A DNA stretch of 64,000 nucleotides from Desulfobacula sp. (lineage in GTDB: Bacteria > Desulfobacterota > Desulfobacteria > Desulfobacterales > Desulfobacteraceae). The stretch is from NCBI GenBank assembly GCA_023701135.1, contig JAMPXP010000002.1, positions 124,001-188,000 on the forward strand, read 5' to 3'. Every line of letters starts with the position of its first letter. Position 1 is the stretch's first letter. A model generated the notes under the pieces. It worked only from the letters and a program-made list of their open reading frames with translations. It was not told where the DNA came from and ran no database searches. Position numbers and translations under genes: made by a program. Positions 47,472-56,346 of this stretch are shown piece by piece.

Positions 47472-49313
47472 TTACCTTTCGATGTAAACTCTTCCTGTAT
47501 CGCCGTTCAGTTTGATTTTCATGCCGGATTTGATAATGGTGGTGGACTGGCCCGTGCCGACAACGGCGGGCATGCCGTATTCACGGCAGACAATGGCGGC
47601 ATGGCTCATGATCCCGCCCACATCCGTGATAACCCCTTTGATTTTCTGGAATACCGGGGCCCAGGAGGGGGATGTGGTGGGGGCCACAAGGATTTCGCCT
47701 TCCCTGAGCTGGCCTATATCTTCGACGGATCGGCATACCCGGGCAATGCCTTCCACCACACCGGGTGATCCTGCAAAGCCTTCTATTTCATTGACCTTGT
47801 CCGGGTCCCCGATTTCCTTTAATTTGGCCCAGGCCGCCATGCTTTCATTGGTGACGCCCCAGAGAACAACGGTAAAGGGCTCGGCAATGACTTCCGGAGG
47901 GGTTCCATAGGCCGGCAGGGGACGGTGTTCCTTGAATTTCTGATACACCCCTTTTCTCCAGGCGATTTCTTCGGGCCAGTGCAGGGGACCGTATCCCTTT
48001 GTGCCCGTGGCCCAGGCCGTGACCAGGTCCCAGAGGGCTTCCTTGATTTCGCTCCTGGACAGGAACCAGATGTCTTCCTGGCCCTTGAGGAATTTGTATT
48101 CCGTCATGATGGCGGCCACTTCCCTCATTTTATTCCAGAAGACGGAATGGAACCAGTGTTCCACATAGAACATATGATTTTCAACATAGGGAAAAACTAG
48201 CTCAGCCGTTCCGTGGAGCTGGTCAAAGGTCTTCCGGTCCTCATCGGTTTTCAGAAGGCCCCGGTATTCGGTAATCAACCGTTTGCGTTCTTCTTTGACG
48301 GCATCCACGGGCCGGTCAATATTATGGCCCCCCTTTATTTTTTCAATATAAATCCGGACGGAACTCATGGGGATATTCAGGTTGTCATTCCAGGAAATAT
48401 CCTGGTGATACCATCCGGTGCCGGTGGAAATGTTAAACCAGGGATTTTTGGCCCCTTCCCAGGCCGTGATCCATTTTTTCCCGTTTTCAGAACCCTGGAG
48501 CGAAGCCATGACGTCTTTGACATCTTTGCCGTCCTTGCCGATCTGGTCCGTGAGGTTGAATTCAACGGCCAGTTTGGCCAGTTTTTTAAGCTCGTCATCG
48601 GGCCGGTACAGGAGCACATCAATCCCGGCCACCATCTGGGTGATCTTCTGTAAGGGGATGTCCGGGAAGGCCTTGGTGCAGAAATCCACAAAGATGACAT
48701 AGGAGGCATAGCCCAGGTTTAAAAATTCAAAATGATATTGCCAGCAGCGAATGCCCAGGTCGATGAGCTTGTCGTAATTTTTGATCAATTCATAGCCCGA
48801 TGAGGTGCCGACCCCGTTCTTGACCACGGAGATATCTTCCATGGCCGGGAGTTTGGTGATTTCAAGGGCTTCAAGATCGGAAATGATGGCCCTCATCTTT
48901 TTTTCCCAGTTGGCCTGGAGCTTGTCCCAGTTTTCAAAATAATAGCCTGCCCTTTCCATGAACAGGGGAACCCTTTTCTGAACCTCTTCGGGGTCCGTGA
49001 CCGGAACCGGGGTAATATACACATTGCCGTTGATGATCCGGTGGTCCACACCATACACCGGCGGGATCATGAAAATCCGGGTATTGAACTGGGACAGGGC
49101 CAGGAACCAGGCTTCATCCCAGATGATGTCAAAGGGATACATGGGTTCGGGGTAATGAAGGGCGTCATTGAACCAGAACATATTGTTTTCATAGGTTTCC
49201 CTTTCCTTGTCCTTGGTCGTAAAAAGATAATGGTAGGGATACATGCGCTCCCATCCTTCTGTTCCGGGGATTACTTCTATCTCGTGGGGATTGGGGAAAC
49301 TCTTGTCAGCCAT
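47472..49313 (-). CDS. ppsA: phenylphosphate synthase catalytic-histidine subunit
   Basis: A 613-aa (about 70 kDa) protein. Most of its length is a family-specific domain (FNDALHYPEPMYPFDIIWDE near 44). The C-terminal 90 residues are a swivelling phosphohistidine domain as in PEP synthase: GFAGSPGVVEGIARV, VAPTTSPSWAPVF, and GGIMSHAAIVCREYGMPAVV with the phosphorylated His at about residue 571, very near the His-569 described for Thauera aromatica PpsA. I start at 49313 because TTGGAGG stands 7 nt upstream; an in-frame TTG lies four codons before. First gene of the 12-gene run. Confidence 0.9.
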   Translation of the reverse strand: MADKSFPNPHEIEVIPGTEGWERMYPYHYLFTTKDKERETYENNMFWFNDALHYPEPMYPFDIIWDEAWFLALSQFNTRIFMIPPVYGVDHRIINGNVYITPVPVTDPEEVQKRVPLFMERAGYYFENWDKLQANWEKKMRAIISDLEALEITKLPAMEDISVVKNGVGTSSGYELIKNYDKLIDLGIRCWQYHFEFLNLGYASYVIFVDFCTKAFPDIPLQKITQMVAGIDVLLYRPDDELKKLAKLAVEFNLTDQIGKDGKDVKDVMASLQGSENGKKWITAWEGAKNPWFNISTGTGWYHQDISWNDNLNIPMSSVRIYIEKIKGGHNIDRPVDAVKEERKRLITEYRGLLKTDEDRKTFDQLHGTAELVFPYVENHMFYVEHWFHSVFWNKMREVAAIMTEYKFLKGQEDIWFLSRSEIKEALWDLVTAWATGTKGYGPLHWPEEIAWRKGVYQKFKEHRPLPAYGTPPEVIAEPFTVVLWGVTNESMAAWAKLKEIGDPDKVNEIEGFAGSPGVVEGIARVCRSVEDIGQLREGEILVAPTTSPSWAPVFQKIKGVITDVGGIMSHAAIVCREYGMPAVVGTGQSTTIIKSGMKIKLNGDTGRVYIER

Positions 49314-49473
49314 TTTTACCTCCAATTAAAAAATTAAGTGTTAAAAAAAACTAAACAAAAAACCTGACACCGAACCATACTTGCGGACAAAGGAGAGCAA
49401 CGGTAAGATAGAAGCCGCCAACGTACAAAGGCAGACCCGGCCATGAAATACAAACTGCAAGTATCCTGGTCCG

Positions 49474-49512
49474 GTAATAGGACTTGACAAAAAAACTGTC
49501 AATTCATATAAA
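49474..49512. promoter_or_regulatory. two overlapping divergent sigma70 promoters sharing one palindrome
   Basis: TTGACA (49484-49489) with TATAAA 17 nt later (49507-49512) forms a near-consensus promoter toward the LysR gene. The mirror half TGTCAA (49497-49502) reads TTGACA on the minus strand, and 17 nt further lies TATTAC (49479-49474), a promoter toward ppsA. The two -35 boxes form the inverted repeat TTGACA-N7-TGTCAA, so polymerase could occupy only one at a time. Confidence 0.6.
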
Positions 49513-49524
49513 ATTATGAGTCGT

Positions 49525-49539
49525 ATAAGATTTTCTTAT
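49525..49539. promoter_or_regulatory. candidate LysR-type regulator box
   Basis: ATAAGA-TTT-TCTTAT is a perfect 15-nt palindrome of the T-N11-A type recognised by LysR regulators. It lies between the LysR promoter and its start codon, the usual place for autoregulation. A second, weaker palindrome (CATATAAAATTATG) lies just upstream. Confidence 0.45.
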
Positions 49540-49577
49540 GGTTGTCCTGGGGGAACCCGTTATCAAGGATGCAAGCC

Positions 49578-50537
49578 ATGATCAATTTAAATCAATTTCG
49601 GGCCTTCTATTACGTCGCCAAATATGCGAGCTATACGGTTGCCGCGGAAACCCTCTGTATTTCCCAGCCTGCCGTGACGGCCCAGATCAAGCTGTTTGAA
49701 AACCATTACGATATGAAATTATTCAGAAAACAGGGCCGGGAGCTTTCCCTGACCCATGCGGGGAAAATATTGTTTGAAAAGGCGGAAAGGATATTCAGCA
49801 TTGAAGATGAGGTGGAGTCCACCCTGGTCGAGATCAAGGAGCTGAACCAGGGCCTTCTGGAAATCGGGTGCACCAAGGCCTATGCCAACCATATCATGCC
49901 TTCCATCATTTCCGTATTTCACAGGGCCTACCCCAATATCAAGATCATTCTTGAAGAAGGCAGTTCCATGGCCATGATCAACAGCCTCAGGGATTTTAAA
50001 AACGAGGTCATTGTGGTGGCCCAGATGGATGTCAATGATTCCAGACTTCAATTTGTCCCTTTCAGCCAGGAAGAAATCGTGGTTGTCCTTTCTGCAGATC
50101 ACCCCCTGACCCGGAAAAAAGAGATTGAATTTCACGACATTGTAAAGGAACCGGTCATCCTGAAAGGAACAGGATCAGGAACACGGAAAAAGGTCGTGGA
50201 TCTCTATGAAAAACAGAACATCATTCCCAATGTTTTTATGGAATCCAACAATACTGAATTTATCATTGACCTGGTGGAAAGGGGAGAGGGTATCTCCTTT
50301 CTTGTAAAACCATCGGTTGAGCACAAGGTCAAAACAAAAAAGATCGCTGTCCGGCGGTTAAAGGGCATCCGGCTGTTTCTGGACGTCAGCCTGGGATTTT
50401 CAAAAAACATCCCCCTTTCTCCGGCGGCCACGGCTTTTTACGATGTGGTCAAACGCTCCTTTCTTGAAGAATCCCCTCAAAACGGCATCAGGTCCATTAT
50501 GGCCAAAATCCTGGCCGGCCAATGGCAGAAAGAATAG
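49578..50537 (+). CDS. LysR-family transcriptional regulator
   Basis: Likely regulator of the divergent phenol operon. The 319-aa protein has the LysR helix-turn-helix (FRAFYYVAKYASYTVAAETL, CISQPAVTAQIKLFE) and an effector domain with KGTGSGTRKKVVDLYE near residue 200 and VERGEGISFLVKPS near 232. It is close to CysB/CbbR-type regulators in pattern. Start 49578 is chosen because AAGGA lies about 9 nt upstream and the family begins MxxLNQFRAF. The inducer would be phenol or a downstream aromatic, by inference from position. Confidence 0.87.
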   Translation: MINLNQFRAFYYVAKYASYTVAAETLCISQPAVTAQIKLFENHYDMKLFRKQGRELSLTHAGKILFEKAERIFSIEDEVESTLVEIKELNQGLLEIGCTKAYANHIMPSIISVFHRAYPNIKIILEEGSSMAMINSLRDFKNEVIVVAQMDVNDSRLQFVPFSQEEIVVVLSADHPLTRKKEIEFHDIVKEPVILKGTGSGTRKKVVDLYEKQNIIPNVFMESNNTEFIIDLVERGEGISFLVKPSVEHKVKTKKIAVRRLKGIRLFLDVSLGFSKNIPLSPAATAFYDVVKRSFLEESPQNGIRSIMAKILAGQWQKE

Positions 50538-50607
50538 GTCTGCGGGTTTACAGAGCCGGATCAGGCCTTATTTTGAAATCTGTTGTTTTCTTAGGATAAG
50601 GATTAAT

Positions 50608-51267
50608 ATGAAATTAGCTGTTTTTTCAGATGTCCACAGCTCCTATACAAAGATGCTGGCGGTCTTCAATGATATGGAAAGATACGGGATCGACCGGTAT
50701 ATCTGTCTGGGGGACATCATCGGGTATGGCAGTCAGGCCGAAGAAACCGTCCGGCTTTTGATGTCCAAAAATGTGGTTTCCGTCCGGGGGAACCATGAGC
50801 TGGCCATGTTTGACCCGGAGTATCTTGAGCTTTTCCCCAAAAGAATTAAACAGCCGCTCCTGGATAATATGGCGGCTCTTTCCACGGCATCGGTCCGGTA
50901 TCTTGAAAATACCCCGGCCTATTTAACTCTTGAAAACTGTCATTTTGTCCATGGCACGCCTCCCGATAAAATCACCACCTATATCCACGATGTGACGGAC
51001 TATTATTTAAAATCGCTTTTCAATAATTCGGACAAGCAGATTTTTTTCACAGGCCATACCCATGAGCTGGTACTGATTACCTACACGGACAGAAATTTTT
51101 ATCGCCGGAGGATCAGGGAAAACTGCACCATTCCCCTGGACCCTGGCCGGAAATATCTGTTGAATGTGGGCAGTATAGGGTTTTCACGGGATGATTTTAA
51201 CGAATCAAAATATGCCGTTTATGATACCGATAAAAAAGAGCTTATGATCCGCATGGTGAACGCATAA
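50608..51267 (+). CDS. metallophosphoesterase (YfcE/MJ0936-like)
   Basis: Dinuclear-metal phosphodiesterase or phosphatase of 219 aa. All core motifs of the calcineurin-like fold are present: FSDVHSSYTKML (residues about 6-17), LGDIIGYGSQ near 37, RGNHELAMFDP near 59, HFVHGTPP near 113 and FFTGHTHEL near 147. I start at 50608 (MKLAVFSDVHS), with AAGGATTAAT upstream. Substrate unknown; no partner gene stands out. It follows the LysR gene by 70 bp on the same strand. Confidence 0.88.
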   Translation: MKLAVFSDVHSSYTKMLAVFNDMERYGIDRYICLGDIIGYGSQAEETVRLLMSKNVVSVRGNHELAMFDPEYLELFPKRIKQPLLDNMAALSTASVRYLENTPAYLTLENCHFVHGTPPDKITTYIHDVTDYYLKSLFNNSDKQIFFTGHTHELVLITYTDRNFYRRRIRENCTIPLDPGRKYLLNVGSIGFSRDDFNESKYAVYDTDKKELMIRMVNA

Positions 51268-51279
51268 ATTGTTAAAAAC

Positions 51280-51318
51280 AGGCGTCCGGTGAAGAAAGTC
51301 TGGCCGCCTCACCCTTTT
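51280..51318 (+). terminator. probable terminator after the metallophosphoesterase gene
   Basis: AGGCGTCC (51280-51287) pairs with GGCCGCCT (51302-51309) with one mismatch, and CCTTTTT follows. The facing EamA gene ends right here on the other strand. Confidence 0.5.
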
Positions 51319-52223
51319 TAATCAGGCTTTTTTCTCCGGGGCAGCAGCCGCCCGTCAATGAAGATGAGCCCCGAAAAGATCAGGATCATGCCGGCAAAGG
51401 CATTCCAGCCGGGAGTCTCGCCCAGCACCGCCATGCCGAGGAAAAGGGCGCTGACAGGAATCAAAAAGGTGACCAGAAGAATATTGGTGGCCCCGGCCCT
51501 GGCCAGCACATAAAAATAAATAATATAGGCCAGGGAGGTTGAAACGGCGGCCAGCCCGAAAAGGGCGGCAAAGGTCTTGGCCGTCGGGTGAAGGCCCAGG
51601 GGCTGTTCAACGATAAAGGCCAGGGGGATCATGAGAAAGGATGATCCCGTGAGCATGCCCGTGGCCACCACCACGGGATCGAGGTCCCTGAACCGTCGGC
51701 CGAAAATGGCGGCCAGGGAATACAAAAAGGCGGCACCCAGAACGGCGGCCTGGCCCGCGGTCTTCATGCCGACGCCGTGCAGGGAATCGATGCCCATGAG
51801 GACCGCAACCCCGGCCCATCCCAGGAGGACCCCGACCAGACGGTTTTTGGTCAAGGGCTCGTCCCGGGTCAGAAAATGGGCCAGGATGACGCTGAAAACC
51901 GGAGTGGTGGCGTTAAGGATGGCGGCCAGGCTGGAGTCGATATGGGTCTGGCCCCAGGTGATGAGGGAAAAGGGAAGGACATTGTTCAGTGCCCCGAGAA
52001 CAAGGAGGGCTCCCCAGGTCCGGGGGCTTTGGGGCAGTTTCCGGCCGGTGATGATGACAAAGACCAGGAGCAGCAGGGCCGCGGTTCCTACCCGGCAGGC
52101 CACCACGGTTAAAGGCGTCATGTGCTCCACGGCAATTTTGACAAAGAAAAAAGAGGCCCCCCAGATCAGGGCCAGAAAACCGATCAGTGCCCATTCTTTG
52201 AATCCCATTACCTTGTTCATCAT
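51318..52223 (-). CDS. EamA/DMT family transporter
   Basis: A second ten-helix drug/metabolite transporter, 301 aa. Typical pieces are ALIGFLALIWGASFFFVK near residue 10, AAILNATTPVFSVILAHFLT near 96, the end of repeat one GWAGVAVLMGIDSL, and LLVTFLIPVSALFLGMAVL with GMILIFSGLIFIDGRLL at the C-terminus. Start 52223 follows AAGGAC by about 9 nt. It differs in sequence from the EamA protein at 33496, so it is not a recent duplicate. Substrate unknown. Confidence 0.87.
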   Translation of the reverse strand: MMNKVMGFKEWALIGFLALIWGASFFFVKIAVEHMTPLTVVACRVGTAALLLLVFVIITGRKLPQSPRTWGALLVLGALNNVLPFSLITWGQTHIDSSLAAILNATTPVFSVILAHFLTRDEPLTKNRLVGVLLGWAGVAVLMGIDSLHGVGMKTAGQAAVLGAAFLYSLAAIFGRRFRDLDPVVVATGMLTGSSFLMIPLAFIVEQPLGLHPTAKTFAALFGLAAVSTSLAYIIYFYVLARAGATNILLVTFLIPVSALFLGMAVLGETPGWNAFAGMILIFSGLIFIDGRLLPRRKKPD

Positions 52224-52438
52224 TTTTTTTGTCCTTTGCATGTCATTTTATTATCGGTTGCTCTTCCCTCAACACCGGGTACCATAAACCAGAGTAAAAA
52301 AATTTGCCACCCGAATCTTGCGGGGCCCTGCCCTTTGGGATAAGGCAGCAGGCTGCGAATTTCCCAGGAAAACCGCCATATTGAATTTTCCGGCAATACC
52401 TGTTATGAAAGGGCTGAAATTTGAAAAGGAAGCTATTC

Positions 52439-53308
52439 ATGCACTATGAAGGGATGATGATACGGCCGCCCAGCGAGGCCGACAGTATTTTGTTACAGGT
52501 GACCCTGGGCTGTTCCCATAACAAATGTACGTTTTGCGGCACATTCAGGGACAAGCGCTTTGATATCAAAACCGATGCGATCATCTTTGAAGATATTGAA
52601 TTTGCCCGGCAATACTGCCGGCGGCAGAACCGGGTTTTCCTCTGTGACGAGGACGTCATGATCATTCCCCAGAAAAGGCTGGTCCATATCCTGGAACGGA
52701 TCAGGGAGAGGCTGCCCTGGGTGGAAAGGGTCGGGCTTTACGCCAATACCAAGGGCATCGTGATGAAGACCGATGAGCAACTGAAGGAACTTCATGACTT
52801 TGGTGTAAAAATCGCCTATATGGGCCTTGAAAGCGGAGATGACCGGATTTTAAAAGACATCCGCAAGGGCGCGGATTCCGAAAAGATGATCACCATGGGA
52901 AAACGGATCAAAAAAGCCGGGATCAAGCTGTCCGTAACGGTTCTCATCGGCCTTGGCCAGAGGGAACGGTCCGCCGTCCATGCCGGGGAAACCGGCCGTG
53001 TGTTGAGCGCCATTGACCCGGATTATGTGGGCGCCCTGAGCCTCATGCTGGTGCCGGGAACAGAACTCAACGATGCGTACGAAAGGGGTGAATTCATTCT
53101 CATCGGGCCCGAAGAAATGTTGAAAGAACTGGGCCTCATGATTGCTTCCACCCATCTGTCCGATGGCTGGTTTCACGCCAACCATGCATCCAATTATCTT
53201 CCCATCCGGGCAAAGCTGCCCCAGGATAAAGAAAAAACCCTTGACCTCATATCCCGGGCGCTTAAAGGGAAGGTGGCCTTGCGGCCGGAATTTCTAAGGG
53301 CCTTGTAA
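52439..53308 (+). CDS. radical SAM protein of unknown function
   Basis: A 289-aa radical SAM enzyme with the cluster motif in LGCSHNKCTFCGTFRD (about 24-39), then RVFLCDEDVMIIP, GLYANTKGIVMKTDEQL, and YMGLESGDDRILKDI near 125. It looks like the COG1032-type Elp3/coproporphyrinogen-oxidase-like group without a B12-binding domain. Start 52439 follows AAGGAAG. It lies 31 bp before transketolase on the same strand, and the two may be co-transcribed. No reaction can be assigned. Confidence 0.83.
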   Translation: MHYEGMMIRPPSEADSILLQVTLGCSHNKCTFCGTFRDKRFDIKTDAIIFEDIEFARQYCRRQNRVFLCDEDVMIIPQKRLVHILERIRERLPWVERVGLYANTKGIVMKTDEQLKELHDFGVKIAYMGLESGDDRILKDIRKGADSEKMITMGKRIKKAGIKLSVTVLIGLGQRERSAVHAGETGRVLSAIDPDYVGALSLMLVPGTELNDAYERGEFILIGPEEMLKELGLMIASTHLSDGWFHANHASNYLPIRAKLPQDKEKTLDLISRALKGKVALRPEFLRAL

Positions 53309-53339
53309 CCGAGAATTTATCATAACAGGAGACAAACCA

Positions 53340-55346
53340 ATGGCAAAAGCTGAAACAACCCTTGATCAACTCACCGTCACCACCATCCGGACCCTTTGCA
53401 TGGATGCGGTTCAAAAAGCGAATTCAGGACATCCGGGTGCACCCATGGGCCTTGCGCCCGCAGCCTATACGCTGTTTAAATATCTTTTAAAACACAATCC
53501 CAAGAATCCGGCCTGGATGGACCGGGACCGCTTTGTCCTTTCCGGCGGCCATGGATCAGCCCTGCTTTACAGCCTGCTTTACCTGTTCGGGTACGGCCTT
53601 GACCTGGAAGACCTGAAAAATTTCAGGCAGTGGGGGTCCAGGACCCCGGGACATCCGGAATACGGGGAAACCCCGGGCGTTGAAACCACCACCGGCCCCC
53701 TGGGCCAGGGCATTGCCAACGCCGTGGGTATGGCCATGGCTGAACGCCATCTGGCCGCCCGCTTTAACAGGCCGGACCAGGCCATCATCGACCATCATAC
53801 CTATGTCATGTGCGGCGACGGAGACCTCATGGAAGGGGTGGCCCTGGAGTCGGTTTCCCTGGCCGGGCATCTGGGTCTTGGCAAGCTCATCCTGATCTAT
53901 GACGACAACGGCATCACCATTGAAGGAAAGACCGATATCGCATTTACGGAAAACGTGAGAACAAAATTTGAAAGCCAGAATTGGCATGTGGTGACGGTGC
54001 AGGACGGCAATGATATGGATGAGATACAAGAAGCCCTCCAGGCCGGGAAGGACGAGACCGGCCGGCCCACCCTGGTTCAGATCAAAACCCATATCGCCTA
54101 CGGCAGCCCCCATAAACAGGACAGTTCCGACGCCCACGGCTCCCCCCTGGGGGCTGAAGAAATCAAACTGACCAAGAAATTCTACGGCGCGCCCGAAGAC
54201 AAGGATTTTTACGTGCCTGACGAGGTTCTGGAAAACTGCCGCCGGGCATTGTCCGCAGGCCAGGCCCTTGAACACGCCTGGCAGGAAGGCTTTGATGCCT
54301 ATAAAACACAATATCCTGAACAGGCCGGGCAATTTGTGGATGCGGTCAGCGGGTTTCTGACCCAGGGCTGGGATTCCAAAATTCCCGCGTTTAAACCCGA
54401 AGACGGGCCTGTGGCAACCCGGTCCGCCTCGGGCAAGGTGCTGAACGCCATTGCCGACAACCTGCCCACCCTCATGGGCGGGTCCGCCGACCTGGCCCCG
54501 TCCAACAATACCTATATCAAGAATGCAACGGATTTCCAGAAAGGGGCCTGGGAAGGCCGCAATATCCGGTTCGGGGTGAGGGAGCATGCCATGGGCGCTA
54601 TCCTGTCCGGAATGTATCTTCATTCCGGGGTCCGGCCCTATGGCGGAACCTTTCTGGTCTTTGCCGATTATATGCGGCCGGCCATCCGGGTGGCTTCCCT
54701 GATGAAACTGCCCCTGATCTATGTGTTCACCCATGACAGCGTGGCCGTGGGAGAGGATGGGCCCACCCACCAGCCCGTGGAGCACCTGGCCTCCCTGCGG
54801 GCCATCCCCAACCTGACCGTCATCCGGCCGGCCGATGCCAATGAGACGGCCCTGGCCTGGAAAAAGGCCCTCACGACCCTGGATTCGCCCACGGCCCTGA
54901 TCCTGAGCCGCCAGAACCTGCCGACCCTGGATGTGTCCAAACGGGACGGGGAATTCATGTACGGGGCCTATACCGTGGAAAATGTGACGAATCCCGAACT
55001 GATCCTCATTGCCACAGGTTCTGAAGTCCATATTTGTGTGGAAGCGGCCAAAATGCTTGAAAAGGATCACCGCATCAGAACCGCCGTGGTTTCCATGCCC
55101 TCCTGGGAGCTGTTTGAAAAAGCCCCGGCGCCCTACAGGGAAAGAATCCTGCCCTCTGATGTGAAAAAGCGGCTGGCCGTTGAAGCCGGGATCTCCATGG
55201 GATGGGAAAAATATGTGGGTGAAGGCGGCAGGATCATGGGCATCAACCGGTTCGGGGCCTCGGCGCCGGGCGGGAAGGTGTTGAAGGAATATGGTTTCTC
55301 ACCGGAAAATATTGTACAAAACGCCCTGGAGATGTTTAAAAAATAG
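53340..55346 (+). CDS. tkt: transketolase
   Basis: Thiamine-diphosphate enzyme of the non-oxidative pentose phosphate pathway, moving two-carbon units from xylulose 5-phosphate. The 668-aa protein has ANSGHPGAPMGLAPAAYTLF near residue 27, GPLGQGIANAVGMAMAERH near 120, the TPP/Mg motif GDGDLMEGVALES near 157 with DDNGITIEG near 189, and FGVREHAMGAILSGMYLH near 412. A clear AGGAGA precedes the ATG. It links to the xylose module, whose product is xylulose 5-phosphate. A hairpin follows the stop. Confidence 0.96.
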   Translation: MAKAETTLDQLTVTTIRTLCMDAVQKANSGHPGAPMGLAPAAYTLFKYLLKHNPKNPAWMDRDRFVLSGGHGSALLYSLLYLFGYGLDLEDLKNFRQWGSRTPGHPEYGETPGVETTTGPLGQGIANAVGMAMAERHLAARFNRPDQAIIDHHTYVMCGDGDLMEGVALESVSLAGHLGLGKLILIYDDNGITIEGKTDIAFTENVRTKFESQNWHVVTVQDGNDMDEIQEALQAGKDETGRPTLVQIKTHIAYGSPHKQDSSDAHGSPLGAEEIKLTKKFYGAPEDKDFYVPDEVLENCRRALSAGQALEHAWQEGFDAYKTQYPEQAGQFVDAVSGFLTQGWDSKIPAFKPEDGPVATRSASGKVLNAIADNLPTLMGGSADLAPSNNTYIKNATDFQKGAWEGRNIRFGVREHAMGAILSGMYLHSGVRPYGGTFLVFADYMRPAIRVASLMKLPLIYVFTHDSVAVGEDGPTHQPVEHLASLRAIPNLTVIRPADANETALAWKKALTTLDSPTALILSRQNLPTLDVSKRDGEFMYGAYTVENVTNPELILIATGSEVHICVEAAKMLEKDHRIRTAVVSMPSWELFEKAPAPYRERILPSDVKKRLAVEAGISMGWEKYVGEGGRIMGINRFGASAPGGKVLKEYGFSPENIVQNALEMFKK

Positions 55347-55365
55347 GCGTTCACGTTGGATATCC

Positions 55366-55397
55366 GCCGGGTGCAGGAATTTCTTTCACCCGGCTTT
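55366..55397 (+). terminator. hairpin between tkt and yjbQ
   Basis: GCCGGGTG (55366-55373) and CACCCGGC (55387-55394) form a perfect 8-bp stem with a 13-nt loop and only three T residues after it. It is probably a leaky terminator for tkt. Confidence 0.5.
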
Positions 55398-55414
55398 AAA
55401 AGAGGAGGCAGGCC

Positions 55415-55807
55415 ATGCAGATCAGTGTCAAAACCACGGACAGGACCCAGATGGTCGACATCACCGCCGAGGTCCGGGCCGCAGTGCGGGAATCCGGCAT
55501 AGAAAACGGCCTGGTCCATGTCTTTTCCATGCACACCACGGCCGCCGTCACCATCAATGAAAATGCAGACCCGGCCGTAACCGCGGATATGCTGGCCTTT
55601 ATCAACAAGGTGGTCCCCTGGGACGACCATTTCAAACACATGGAAGGTAATTCCTCAGCCCATATCAAGGTCAGCCTTTTCGGGCCGTCGGAGATCATAC
55701 CGCTGGAAAAGGGCTCCCTGGTGCTGGGGACCTGGCAGGGAATTTATTTTTGCGAGTTTGACGGGCCCCGGACCCGCCGGGTCCATATTACCGTCATGCC
55801 CGGTTAA
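55415..55807 (+). CDS. yjbQ: YjbQ family protein (secondary thiamine-phosphate synthase enzyme)
   Basis: Small 130-aa protein of the YjbQ/UPF0047 family, which shows weak thiamine-phosphate synthase activity in some members. Motifs VFSMHTTAAVTINENADPAV near residue 41, NSSAHIKVSLFGPSEIIPL near 80 and GTWQGIYFCEFDGPRTRR near 105 include the conserved His and Glu set. A strong AGAGGAGG lies before the ATG. It follows tkt, a ThDP enzyme, which is suggestive but may be chance. Confidence 0.92.
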   Translation: MQISVKTTDRTQMVDITAEVRAAVRESGIENGLVHVFSMHTTAAVTINENADPAVTADMLAFINKVVPWDDHFKHMEGNSSAHIKVSLFGPSEIIPLEKGSLVLGTWQGIYFCEFDGPRTRRVHITVMPG

Positions 55808-55824
55808 CGTTTAATGGACGGCCC

Positions 55825-56310
55825 TTAATTGTCTTCCAGCTCTTTTTTAAGCTCTTCCGGGGACATGGTCCAAAAGGGTTTTCCGTTGCTGGTCAACCTG
55901 ACCTTGACGGCTTTTTCGCCTTTTTTGATCTTGGCGGCCATGATGACTTCTTTCCCGTCAATTTCAACCAGACAGCCTCTCAGATCGATTTTATCCCCTT
56001 TTTTAAGCCCGATGGACCCCGCATCTTTATAGGCCAGGGGGCAGATATGGACCAGATAACGGTCCCCGCTCTTCTCTTCAATCTCCATGCCCAGCCCCGG
56101 CGCCATTCCGGGGAGGGGGGTTATTTCCTTGATGTCGCGGATAACGCCCTTGACCGTGTCTACTTCCTGAACATCATACAGGCGATTGTAGGGGTCATCC
56201 ATCCCCCAGCCGGCCATGTTTTTTTCCTGGGCCGGGCACGTAAGGCTTGAAAAAAACAGCGATAAAATCAGTATGGAAACCATCAGACCGTATTTTTGAA
56301 ATTTTTTCAT
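55825..56310 (-). CDS. secreted protein of unknown function
   Basis: A 161-aa protein with a signal peptide (KKFQKYGLMVSILILSLFF..., cleavage near CPA-QEK). The mature part reads VDTVKGVIRDIKEITPLPG, RYLVHICPLAYKDAG and KGDKIDLRGCLVEIDGKEVI, a beta-rich pattern like small periplasmic OB-fold proteins that may bind metal or nucleotide; I do not recognise a named family. AAGGAG precedes the ATG at 56310. It converges on yjbQ, and the Cache sensor gene lies 36 bp upstream on the same strand. Confidence 0.75.
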   Translation of the reverse strand: MKKFQKYGLMVSILILSLFFSSLTCPAQEKNMAGWGMDDPYNRLYDVQEVDTVKGVIRDIKEITPLPGMAPGLGMEIEEKSGDRYLVHICPLAYKDAGSIGLKKGDKIDLRGCLVEIDGKEVIMAAKIKKGEKAVKVRLTSNGKPFWTMSPEELKKELEDN

Positions 56311-56346
56311 GGGTTTTCTCCTTGGTTATTCTGTAAAGAGTGTCTT

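Noticed and set aside
53556-55070. A 504-codon open frame antisense to transketolase
   Set aside because: It lies wholly within tkt, has a low-complexity Gly/His/Pro-rich composition typical of antisense frames in GC-rich genes, and no RBS or motif.
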